From contig PAVP01000004.1 of assembly GCA_002713975.1 (NCBI GenBank), positions 33,104-42,135 of the forward strand: DNA of 9,032 nucleotides, in the 5' to 3' direction. Shown one piece after another: positions 1 to 6,332 of the stretch. Origin of the DNA: Acidimicrobiaceae bacterium. Its GTDB lineage: Bacteria > Actinomycetota > Acidimicrobiia > Acidimicrobiales > Poriferisodalaceae. Position numbers and translations under genes: made by a program. Under the pieces are notes generated by a model. It had not been told where the DNA came from, did no database searches, and saw only the letters and a list, made by a program, of their open reading frames with translations. Every line of letters starts with the position of its first letter. The stretch's first letter is position 1.

Positions 1-665
1 CCCTGATTCACAATTTTGCCGTCACGCATCGCCACCACATGGTCCGCGTAACGACACCCTTGATTGATGTCATGGAGCACCATGACAACCGTTCTTCCTT
101 CTGTCCGATTTAGATCTCTTAGGAGGTTAAGCACCTCAACTTGGTGAGCTATATCTAGATGGGTGGTCGGTTCATCTAAGAGCATCAGATCCGTCTCTTG
201 CGCTAGGGCCATTGCTATCCATGCTCTCTGTCGCTGTCCTCCGGAAAGATGGTCGACGTGCTCTTCGGAAGCATCGTTGAGGGCGGTTAAAAACAGCGCT
301 TTCTGCACAGCAGCCTCGTCCTCTGTGCTCCATTGGTCAAAAAGCCGTTGATGCGGATACCGCCCACGCCGGACTAGGTCCGAGACTGTCACGCCGGTTG
401 GCGCCGTAGGACCTTGAGGCAATAGCCCAATCTGTTTTGCGACGGCCTTGGTCGGCTGCAGGTGGATATCTTCACCATTCAGTAACACTGCTCCACCTAC
501 TGGTCGAAGGACTCGAGCTAAACCACGCAGACACGTCGACTTCCCCGATCCGTTGGCACCAATGATCGCGGTAATCTTCCCGGCCGGTATAACGAAGTCA
601 AGGTCATCAACTACTCGCTTACTCCCATATGAGAGAACAACCTCTGAGGTTTCAAGGGTTACCAT
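1..665 (-). CDS. Iron-siderophore/heme ABC importer ATPase (FepC/FecE type), 3' end off window
   Basis: This is the cytoplasmic ATPase that would power the two FecCD permeases encoded just upstream. The visible 221 residues form an ABC nucleotide-binding domain: Walker [10 protein letters not shown] at 36-44, signature LSGGQ at 140-144, Walker B ending in D164-E165, D-loop near 170, and H-loop His198. The RRGRYPHQ stretch at 99-106 is typical of the FepC/FhuC siderophore-importer branch. The gene starts with ATG at 665, 13 nt after the preceding permease stop, with a weak purine-rich ribosome site (AAAAGAG). The reading frame is open to the window edge, so the C-terminal part (usually about 35-45 more residues) is missing because of the window boundary, not because the gene is broken. 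It is the last visible gene of the operon. The family assignment is firm. Whether the cargo is heme or ferric siderophore cannot be decided from the ATPase. Confidence 0.95.
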   Translation of the reverse strand, partial: MVTLETSEVVLSYGSKRVVDDLDFVIPAGKITAIIGANGSGKSTCLRGLARVLRPVGGAVLLNGEDIHLQPTKAVAKQIGLLPQGPTAPTGVTVSDLVRRGRYPHQRLFDQWSTEDEAAVQKALFLTALNDASEEHVDHLSGGQRQRAWIAMALAQETDLMLLDEPTTHLDIAHQVEVLNLLRDLNRTEGRTVVMVLHDINQGCRYADHVVAMRDGKIVNQ

Positions 666-678
666 TTCAGATCTCTTT

Positions 679-1809
679 TCAAAGTGCGCGGTTAAATCGA
701 ACAAGAATGAACAAAAAATAGGGGCCGCCCAAAGCAGCCGTAATAACTCCGACTGGGAGGGTGGTCGGGGCAAATAGCTGCTGAGCGATTAGGTCGCAAC
801 CCAAAAGGAACAATGCGCCAACGAGCCCAGTTAGAAGCAAAGCGCCACCGGTCAGCGATCCGACGATCAATCTCACCATGTGCGGGACAAGCAGAGCAAC
901 GAAGCCTAAAGGTCCGATTACGGCTACAGCAGTAGCCGCGAAGGCGGACGCCACGACAATGACTGCCATACGTTCGAGTTCGACTCGACTCCCTAGACCG
1001 ACCGCCGATTCATCCCCAAGTTGGAGGAGTCGAAGCCGAGGAACCAAAAACAAGCTAACCGGAGTGATCACGATCACACCTAAAGCCAAGGTTCTAACGT
1101 CGGTCCATGAGCTTCCGAAAAGACTTCCCACTTGCCAGCGCGCCGCTGCGACGACCCGTTCAATCGGATATTTGACCATTAGGTAGGTGATGCCCGATGC
1201 AAGCAGCGCGTTTATTCCAATACCGACGAGAACTAATCGACTCCCGCTGATGCCCTGTTTCCATGCCAGCAAATAGATGACAACAGCCGTCAATACTGCT
1301 CCCCCGAACGCAGCCCAAGGGAGAACGCTCAGATCGGCGCCAACGGTGAGCACGAACACCGCACACAGAGCCGCACCAGTATTGATGCCGATCACGTCCG
1401 GCGAAACCAAAGGGTTGCCAAGCAACGATTGAAACAACGCTCCAGAAGCTGCCAAACAAAACCCGGCGAGCAAGGCGGCGACTAGTCGAGGAAACCGCAA
1501 GGAGTTGACGACAAAGTCATATTCTCCTCCCCGGTTCCAGAAAGCAGTCGCTATCGCCTTAAATCTCGGGATCGGGTAGTCCCCTACCTCCAAGCCCACC
1601 AGAACTAGACAAAGCAGCACGAGCGAGGTACCGACACATAGGCGAATCATTCGAAGGTCAGCCAGAGTCGAGAAACAATTCGTTCGGATCGCACGTTGGG
1701 ATTGAGAAAGCCGTCTAGAAAAACTGACTAAAACACCAACGCAAGCAAGCCCAACCGTTAAAAAAATCAGGGTCTGTGGCGACGGTGGGACAAGCGTTAA
1801 GAGACTCAC
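679..1809 (-). CDS. FecCD-family permease of iron/heme ABC importer (second of pair)
   Basis: A polytopic inner-membrane permease of the FecCD/BtuC family, 376 residues. The family hallmark is at about 107-146, with Q127, the NPL at 132-134 and the GINTGA at 141-146. A second conserved block, [16 protein letters not shown], has PH at 309-310 near the C-terminus. The GTG start overlaps the stop of the preceding permease by 4 nt (GTGA), which suggests translational coupling and a heterodimeric channel. It is longer than the usual 320-350 residues because about 53 residues precede the normal first helix, including an additional hydrophobic segment at about 13-30 followed by Arg-Arg. An internal in-frame ATG at 1650 (Met54) would give a standard 323-residue protein but lacks an obvious ribosome site, so the overlapping GTG was kept. 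Substrate is inferred from the operon. Confidence 0.93.
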   Translation of the reverse strand: MSLLTLVPPSPQTLIFLTVGLACVGVLVSFSRRLSQSQRAIRTNCFSTLADLRMIRLCVGTSLVLLCLVLVGLEVGDYPIPRFKAIATAFWNRGGEYDFVVNSLRFPRLVAALLAGFCLAASGALFQSLLGNPLVSPDVIGINTGAALCAVFVLTVGADLSVLPWAAFGGAVLTAVVIYLLAWKQGISGSRLVLVGIGINALLASGITYLMVKYPIERVVAAARWQVGSLFGSSWTDVRTLALGVIVITPVSLFLVPRLRLLQLGDESAVGLGSRVELERMAVIVVASAFAATAVAVIGPLGFVALLVPHMVRLIVGSLTGGALLLTGLVGALFLLGCDLIAQQLFAPTTLPVGVITAALGGPYFLFILVRFNRAL

Positions 1810-2843
1810 AACCCAGCAAGCTTTCGTGAGCGAACCAAGAATATTAAGAAGGGCGCACCGACCAAGGCCGTTACAACCCCGACCTGCATCTCAAGCGGTG
1901 ATACCACCATTCGGCCCACCACATCAGCCCCCAGCAGCAGACCCGGACCAGCTATGAGGCACATGACCGTGACCCAGCGATAATCCGATCCAACTAGCGA
2001 CCGGGATATATGTGGCACTGCTAAGCCGACAAAAGCGACCGGACCGGCTATGGCGACCGCAGAGGCTGCGAGGACAACAGCTATAACTCCTGCAGAGAAT
2101 CGCACTAGCCCAACTCGTTGACCCAGCGATACTGCGGTTTCCTCTCCCAGAGAAAGCGTATTTAGAGGTGCCCCCAGCATCAGAGCTCCTAGGAGGGCCA
2201 CGACAATCAAGGGAAACAACAGGCGCACCTCCTCAGTTCCTCGACCGGTTAGAGATCCGGCCAACCAGAAGCGGGCCTCGTCCAGCGTCTCTTCGTCAAG
2301 CAACAACAAAGTCGAGGTCCACGCGGATAGCAACGCGGTGACAACTGCTCCCGCCAAAGCTAATTTGACCGGCGTTACTCCTCCCGGACCAACCTGGGCC
2401 ACCACATAGACCAACAAGCCCGCGACGACCGCTCCAACGAACGCGAACCAGACATACCCGCTAGCGGTGACAATGTTTAATCCGTGAATAGCAGTAACCA
2501 TTGCGAACGCTGCACCCGCGTTAATACCTAATATTCCAGGCCCCCCTAATGGGTTGCGGGTTACTCCTTGAGTCATTGAACCCGCTACCGCTAAACAGCA
2601 TCCTGAAACGATGGCTAGAAGTGTTCGGGGCAGACGCAGCTGACGAACGACGACTTGGCCGGTGTCGCTCGAATCGAAATCAAAAAGTGCCGCCCAGACC
2701 TGGCCAGCGTCAACTGGCACTGGCCCCACCAAGAGGCTGGCCAGACTCATTAAACATAGGAACGCAACCCCTGCCGCGACCCACCAGAACGGTCTGGTAG
2801 CTCCCTCACCAGTTTGTGTCTTAGATCCGGTTTTCAAGTCCAC
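1806..2843 (-). CDS. FecCD-family permease of iron/heme ABC importer (first of pair)
   Basis: A 345-residue integral membrane permease of the FecCD/BtuC family. After a short polar cytoplasmic start (1-18) the first membrane helix lies at about 19-40. The family block occupies about 70-111, with NPLGGP at 97-102 and LGINAGA at 105-111, and the GFVGLAVPHISRSLVG-like block has PH at 277-278. These are the usual FecCD positions. The GTG start at 2843 lies 16 nt after the binding-protein stop. An ATG at 2863 overlaps that stop but is out of frame. The stop overlaps the start of the next permease by 4 nt. Two different permease genes, rather than one homodimer gene, resemble FepD/FepG-type siderophore importers more than a typical HmuU. 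Family is certain, cargo inferred. Confidence 0.94.
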   Translation of the reverse strand: MDLKTGSKTQTGEGATRPFWWVAAGVAFLCLMSLASLLVGPVPVDAGQVWAALFDFDSSDTGQVVVRQLRLPRTLLAIVSGCCLAVAGSMTQGVTRNPLGGPGILGINAGAAFAMVTAIHGLNIVTASGYVWFAFVGAVVAGLLVYVVAQVGPGGVTPVKLALAGAVVTALLSAWTSTLLLLDEETLDEARFWLAGSLTGRGTEEVRLLFPLIVVALLGALMLGAPLNTLSLGEETAVSLGQRVGLVRFSAGVIAVVLAASAVAIAGPVAFVGLAVPHISRSLVGSDYRWVTVMCLIAGPGLLLGADVVGRMVVSPLEMQVGVVTALVGAPFLIFLVRSRKLAGL

Positions 2844-2859
2844 TCGAACTCTTCTGATT

Positions 2860-4269
2860 TCATTCGCTACAGGGGACCTGTGCGGCTGAGAGGAAGCCGC
2901 AATAATCTTTCTCTGTTACCGTCCATAATCCGTCTATGAGATAGACAGTTCGATCCAAGTCGGTATAGGCAGCTGAGTCTCCGAAATAGACGTCATAGAT
3001 GATCCTGGCCGAATCGTTAACAATCTCAGCTGCTTTAGGTCGCAAAGTGATTCCACCGTTATCAGCAGCCCCTGCTCGGTATGCCTCATTAGCTATGCGA
3101 AGTTCACCGGCATTCTCTAAGTGCCGCTTTTTTTCGGACCACTTCGTTTCACTTCCATACACCAAACGAAAGGCTTCCATTGCCAATAGCTCTTCAGCAG
3201 TGGGCGGGTCCAGAACCACCGTAACGACATCTGAGATTTTCGGTACCAGTTCATCGAGAAGCAAATCGAGACTAAGAATTGTCACTGTATTCAACGCTGC
3301 GTGAAGGGCGGTGCCCCGCTCCAGCCACACAGTCTTCTGCTGTTGCACTGCAGGCACAGCGCCCAGTAGCGACGACTCGATTAGCGCGTCTGTAAGCGGT
3401 GACTCTGTTTCGATCAATAACACGTCGACATCGAGCAGATTGACCATTTGCTCCGTAAGCAGGACCCATCCCTCGTTGCCAATCTCATCATCAAGATCGG
3501 AGGGATACACAAGTCCAAGCTGCTTAAGAAAACGAGATGAGGGTATGTTGCCGCCGGCGACTCTTATTGCATCTTCACGGTCAGCTTTTAGCCAGGCAAA
3601 TGACGATCCTTTCAAACTTGGGTGGGGACGGATCGCATCAAAAATTGAAGCCTGAGCAACCAAAATGGCTTGACCCGCCTCAGCGTCACGCGACAACACC
3701 TGGCCTAAGAACTCCACATGTTCTTGCCAAGAAAGTTCAGGTTGGTCTGAATCTCTTGGACTTGCGACAGTCGCTGCAACCGAGCTAATGGCTTCGTATT
3801 CGCTCCGACTCAACTCCGCTTTCATGGCCAAAACGAGGTCGGGTCGAAGTTCAGCTAAACGCTTGTAGTCCAATCCACGCTCAAGCTCTCCAAGATCGAT
3901 GATTTGAGTTTCTCCAAGAACCCGACGTGACCAAACAGACGGGAAAAGTTCGGTCGCGGGCCGTGATCTCGTGACAGCGACAGGAATGAGGCCTAGCGCT
4001 ATTAGAGAATCCTCTTCATGTGCTCCTAGAACCACGACTCGTTCGGGGCTCAACGGCACCAACGTTTCGCCATATTGGTGGGCGACGGTCACATTTTCTG
4101 AAAAAGTCGCTTGCTCAGTGACTTCCGCACCAACTTCAGCACGGCTGGATTTCGTCACGGATGATGACTGATCAACCGCAATGGTCTCTGCCGAATCAGA
4201 ACACGCGAGGAGTTGTGCTACCAAGCACGATGACACCAATAGGCGCACGACACAGCTGCAGGCAGACAT
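2860..4269 (-). CDS. Siderophore-type binding lipoprotein with C-terminal Mtb12-like domain
   Basis: A 469-residue secreted lipoprotein expected to deliver substrate to the two FecCD permeases. Residues 1-23 form a signal peptide ending in lipobox LLAC (Cys23). A Ser/Glu-rich linker runs to about 55. Residues about 58-350 form an FhuD/FepB-like class III binding-protein fold, with PERVVVLG at 75-82, DSLIALGLIPV at 87-97 and LAELRPDLVLA at 138-148. A further domain of about 115 residues starts at PPTAEELL (355). It has a YDVYFGD strand, an IDGLWTV motif and a paired-Cys ending (Cys457 and Cys467). This pattern matches the Mtb12-like C-terminal domain found in many actinobacterial lipoproteins, and is not a normal part of iron-binding proteins. 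The ATG at 4269 follows the mhuD stop by 8 nt with a weak AGGCG site. The first domain is confidently assigned; the C-terminal assignment is by recalled pattern and should be confirmed by profile search. Confidence 0.9.
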   Translation of the reverse strand: MSACSCVVRLLVSSCLVAQLLACSDSAETIAVDQSSSVTKSSRAEVGAEVTEQATFSENVTVAHQYGETLVPLSPERVVVLGAHEEDSLIALGLIPVAVTRSRPATELFPSVWSRRVLGETQIIDLGELERGLDYKRLAELRPDLVLAMKAELSRSEYEAISSVAATVASPRDSDQPELSWQEHVEFLGQVLSRDAEAGQAILVAQASIFDAIRPHPSLKGSSFAWLKADREDAIRVAGGNIPSSRFLKQLGLVYPSDLDDEIGNEGWVLLTEQMVNLLDVDVLLIETESPLTDALIESSLLGAVPAVQQQKTVWLERGTALHAALNTVTILSLDLLLDELVPKISDVVTVVLDPPTAEELLAMEAFRLVYGSETKWSEKKRHLENAGELRIANEAYRAGAADNGGITLRPKAAEIVNDSARIIYDVYFGDSAAYTDLDRTVYLIDGLWTVTEKDYCGFLSAAQVPCSE

Positions 4270-4277
4270 AATTTCGC

Positions 4278-4586
4278 CTACGTCGTCGCTTCCGCTTGCA
4301 GTACTACGTCGAACTCAAGGAGCTCTGCGCCATGGGCCACGGGCTGTGAGGAGGCTTCGGCATGCCCACGAGCAAAGGCGGGCGAACGAACCCACGCCAG
4401 AAAGGCCTCCTCTGACGCCCAACGCGTGTAGACGTACCAGGTGTCGCCAGCGGCTGGGCGAAGAAGTTCGAAATTTTCGAATCCATCCATATTCTCAACT
4501 TCGCCGAGCCTGGCTTCAAAACGTTTCAGCAATTCATCTCCAGATCCCTCCGGCACCGTTATCGCATTAATTCTGACAATGCTCAT
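4278..4586 (-). CDS. mhuD: MhuD/IsdG-type heme-degrading monooxygenase
   Basis: A 102-residue cytoplasmic protein of the antibiotic-biosynthesis-monooxygenase (ABM) fold. It closely resembles Mycobacterium tuberculosis MhuD as recalled: same length class, an N-terminus with INAI followed by VP, then FELLRP and W.SEEAFLAWV stretches, and a C-terminus LLEFDVVL. The IsdG-family catalytic trio is present: Asn7, Trp65 and His75 (MhuD: Asn7, Trp66, His75). Family members bind heme and open the porphyrin ring to release iron; the exact product (mycobilin or another) cannot be predicted. The ATG at 4586 was chosen because a strong GAGGGAG ribosome site lies 8 nt upstream and the protein then begins exactly like MhuD. 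A longer in-frame reading from 4679 would overlap the preceding gene. It sits 5 nt after the 181-residue gene and 8 nt before the binding lipoprotein, in a heme/iron importer operon, which supports the function. Confidence 0.9.
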   Translation of the reverse strand: MSIVRINAITVPEGSGDELLKRFEARLGEVENMDGFENFELLRPAAGDTWYVYTRWASEEAFLAWVRSPAFARGHAEASSQPVAHGAELLEFDVVLQAEATT

Positions 4587-4591
4587 CTCTC

Positions 4592-5137
4592 TTACTCCCT
4601 CTTCTTTCGACCTTGATCTAGTAAAAATTTCATTGAATCGCCCCCCGCTAATTCCGCCAGATAGCTGGCATAAACACAAAGGGCTAGTTCATCAACCCGT
4701 TCACTCGAAAATCGTGCTTCGACCTCAAGCTTTACTACGACAACATTGAGCCCCAAATCAGCTTTCAAGACGACAGCAGTTGCATCAGCTACTTCTGGGT
4801 CGCAGTCCAGGCCGTCAAAGACCTGTCTCAATCGAGTCGGGTGAAGATCTGCTACAAACCATCGTTCTCCTGCACGGTGCCGAGAACGATAAACACCGGC
4901 GACAGCGTGCTCTAGTGTGCCTCGCGGTTCGATGCTGCCCAACCACGTTTCAACTTCCTTGGCTATGGGGCACGGCCCATCTGCCACTAAATGTCTGAAG
5001 GTACACGGGCTTAAGTCGGCGCGAGAATGTCCAGCAACCAACAGGCGACCTCCATCGGTGCGCCGAAGCAGAAGCTCAGCACCGGGTACTGAGTGGGCAA
5101 GCGCTGCAGCTGCCGTAACGACATCTTTATTAATCAT
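4592..5137 (-). CDS. Unrecognised 181-residue protein in heme operon
   Basis: I do not recognise this family. The protein is soluble: there is no signal peptide or membrane segment, so it is probably cytoplasmic. Visible traits are a mixed alpha/beta composition, Cys at 45, 56, 112 and 154, and His at 15, 37, 49, 77, 87 and 99. There is a Pro-Cys-Pro tripeptide at 55-57, a Cys-Pro dipeptide of the kind seen in heme regulatory motifs, a strongly hydrophobic strand (LNVVVVKLEV, 130-139), a helical-looking region at 146-164 and a basic tail RKKRE. The ATG at 5137 shares one base with the preceding hmuT stop (TGATG) and has an AAAGGAG ribosome site 8 nt upstream; a TTG one codon earlier is less likely. 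It lies 5 nt before mhuD. Position between heme capture and heme degradation suggests a role in heme handling, such as a chaperone, reductant partner or regulator. This is inference only. Confidence 0.85.
   Translation of the reverse strand: MINKDVVTAAAALAHSVPGAELLLRRTDGGRLLVAGHSRADLSPCTFRHLVADGPCPIAKEVETWLGSIEPRGTLEHAVAGVYRSRHRAGERWFVADLHPTRLRQVFDGLDCDPEVADATAVVLKADLGLNVVVVKLEVEARFSSERVDELALCVYASYLAELAGGDSMKFLLDQGRKKRE
4595..4601 (-). promoter_or_regulatory. Ribosome binding site of mhuD
   Basis: The reverse strand reads GAGGGAG, followed by 8 nt and the ATG at 4586. It overlaps the end of the upstream 181-residue gene, whose TAA stop (4594-4592) lies inside the spacer. This fixes the MhuD start at 4586 rather than at upstream in-frame codons, and fits translational coupling. 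Confidence 0.7.
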
Positions 5138-6207
5138 CAAGATCTCTCCTTTGTCCGGCGAGCCTCGTCAAGAACCATTGCTAATTGCTCAATTAGAGAT
5201 CCAACCCGAGGCCCATTTCCTAAGAGCCATTGATCATCGAAGTGAGCAACAGCTTGATGAGCACCCGCTGGTGTCTGAGAAAGACCCCCTATAGTCATCA
5301 GCCCATCGGGGCCTCCAACCGAATCAAGTCCAGTCGACGGGACCAAGATGACATCCGGTGCTACCACCATCAGACCCTCTGCTGAAATGCTCTCACTACT
5401 ATCTATGTCCAACACCTCCGCCATGCTTTCCCCACCGGCAGCCTCAATAATCCAATGCGTTGCTGAATTTCTTCCTAGGACTAGCTGGGTGCTAGCTCCG
5501 CGCAGATAGAGCGCAACGACCCGAGGTCTGCTTGTCGGATCGACAACCGTCGCCTTGGCGATATCTTCAGCAACTTTCAGAGCCAATTCGGAACCCAATT
5601 CAGGAACGCCAAGCGCTTGAGCCACTGCTCGAATCTTTTCGGGCGGGCCTCCAGGGCCGGATTGATTAGGAACGATTACCACTGGGAAACCGAGTCGCCT
5701 GAGATCGTCAATCACACCTGGAGGACCTGCAATTTCTGTTGCAAGCAATACCGTCGGCGAATATGTAGCAATACTCTCCGCTGTCAGCGCTCTCTGGTAT
5801 CCGATCTCGGGTAACGCATCAGCCTCCGGAGGAAAGGTCGCCGACATATCGGTGGCTACAACTCGGCCACCAAGTCCCAGTGCGAAGACAACTTCAGCGA
5901 CTGTGCCATCTAAAGGAATGATCCGGTCAACGGAGTTAATTGTGACTTCAGTTCCAGTTAGATCCGTCACCACTACCGGTAAGACTGGTTGGGGCCCAGC
6001 GTCGCTTTCATCATGGCCGTCTTGCGGTTCGATTTCTTCAGTGTCCTCATCTACAGAAAGAGCCAAGGATTGATCTGAAGCGGTCCTATCGGCCGTTTCA
6101 TCGATCACTGTATTTTCGCTACATCCCATGAGAACTAATGCAAGAGACCAAGAGACGTGGAGCAGTAAACGCCTTCGAATTGTCAATCGCTTGGAGCTCG
6201 AAAACAC
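5137..6207 (-). CDS. hmuT: HmuT-like heme-binding lipoprotein
   Basis: A 356-residue surface lipoprotein that would bind heme and pass it to an ABC permease. From a GTG start at 6207 the signal peptide has a basic n-region (KRLTIRRR), a hydrophobic core and lipobox LMGC (Cys29). Residues 30-75 are an acidic, disorder-prone linker. The HmuT/ChuT-like class III binding fold then runs from about 78 to the end, with RIIPLDG at 95-101, EVVFALGLG at 105-113, EIGYQRALTAE at 134-144 and LLATEIAGPP at 154-163. Tyr137 sits in the GYxR context where heme-binding proteins carry a heme ligand, and Tyr234-x-Arg236 resembles the Tyr-x-Arg heme site of corynebacterial HmuT; both are inferred by motif. The frame is open upstream to a TTG at 6315, but that extension would lie upstream of the palindrome and spoil the signal peptide. 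GTG has AGAGG 6 nt before it. First gene of the operon. Confidence 0.88.
   Translation of the reverse strand: MFSSSKRLTIRRRLLLHVSWSLALVLMGCSENTVIDETADRTASDQSLALSVDEDTEEIEPQDGHDESDAGPQPVLPVVVTDLTGTEVTINSVDRIIPLDGTVAEVVFALGLGGRVVATDMSATFPPEADALPEIGYQRALTAESIATYSPTVLLATEIAGPPGVIDDLRRLGFPVVIVPNQSGPGGPPEKIRAVAQALGVPELGSELALKVAEDIAKATVVDPTSRPRVVALYLRGASTQLVLGRNSATHWIIEAAGGESMAEVLDIDSSESISAEGLMVVAPDVILVPSTGLDSVGGPDGLMTIGGLSQTPAGAHQAVAHFDDQWLLGNGPRVGSLIEQLAMVLDEARRTKERS
5146..5152 (-). promoter_or_regulatory. Ribosome binding site of the 181-residue gene
   Basis: The reverse strand reads AAAGGAG, with 8 nt to the ATG at 5137 and 5 nt to the TTG at 5140. The longer spacing and better codon favour the ATG, which overlaps the hmuT stop by one base (TGATG). 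It is the strongest Shine-Dalgarno-like sequence in the operon. Confidence 0.7.
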
Positions 6208-6247
6208 TCGGAGCCTCTGCCTCAATTTGTCCTCAGGCCTACTTGGC

Positions 6248-6279
6248 CACTTATGGTAGGTATACCTATCACTTATGGT
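6248..6279 (+). repeat. Pair of 10-bp direct repeats flanking the palindrome
   Basis: CACTTATGGT occurs at 6248-6257 and again at 6270-6279, exactly 22 bp apart, about two helical turns, so both copies face the same side of the DNA. The repeats flank and partly share bases with the central palindrome. This suggests cooperative binding of a regulator or two overlapping sites. Both copies are exact; the function is inference. Confidence 0.6.
6254..6271. promoter_or_regulatory. 18-bp palindrome, probable operator of heme/iron operon
   Basis: TGGTAGGTATACCTATCA pairs at 8 of 9 positions with its own reverse complement, with a perfect 12-bp core TAGGTATACCTA at 6257-6268. It lies 47 bp upstream of the hmuT GTG and 62 bp upstream of the divergent hydrolase ATG, where a repressor could overlap the hmuT promoter. 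A possible -35 (TTGCAC, reverse strand 6292-6287) is followed after 18 bp by TAGGTA inside the palindrome, but this -10 is poor. The TAGG/CCTA half sites recall metal-responsive DtxR-family boxes, yet the even-length symmetry does not match the 19-bp IdeR/DtxR consensus, so the regulator is unknown. Confidence 0.6.
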
Positions 6280-6320
6280 CTGCGCTGTGCAACATCCCGA
6301 TAGGTCAGAGGTCAAAGCCG

Positions 6321-6326
6321 TAAACT
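6321..6326 (+). promoter_or_regulatory. Probable -10 element of leaderless hydrolase gene
   Basis: TAAACT fits the actinobacterial TANNNT -10 pattern and ends 6 nt before the ATG at 6333, and no Shine-Dalgarno sequence lies in front of that ATG. Transcription would therefore start at or next to the A of the start codon, giving a leaderless mRNA. No convincing -35 was seen. Confidence 0.45.
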
Positions 6327-6332
6327 TTACAC

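Noticed and set aside
448..777. Plus-strand frame across the ATPase start and permease end
   Set aside because: Antisense to strong ABC ATPase and FecCD motifs; no ribosome site or domain.
4181..4570. 129-codon open frame on the plus strand opposite mhuD and the binding lipoprotein
   Set aside because: It is antisense to two well-supported genes, its translation is Arg/Pro-rich low-complexity, and it has no recognisable domain; treated as a shadow frame.
4587..4679. 31-residue N-terminal extension of the MhuD-like protein
   Set aside because: It overlaps the preceding gene, has no similarity to MhuD N-termini, and a strong ribosome site marks ATG 4586.
6257..6268. Assignment of the palindrome as an IdeR/DtxR or Fur box
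   Set aside because: Those boxes are 19-bp odd-centred palindromes with different bases; the TAGG/CCTA resemblance is too limited to name the regulator.
6302..6314. GGTCA-GA-GGTCA short direct repeat upstream of the hydrolase
   Set aside because: Only 5-bp units, expected by chance at this scale; not reported as a regulatory site.
6208..6315. 36-residue N-terminal extension of HmuT from a TTG at 6315
   Set aside because: It would put a polar stretch ahead of a perfect lipoprotein signal peptide and encode through the palindromic operator and likely promoter. GTG at 6207 has a ribosome site and gives a normal signal.
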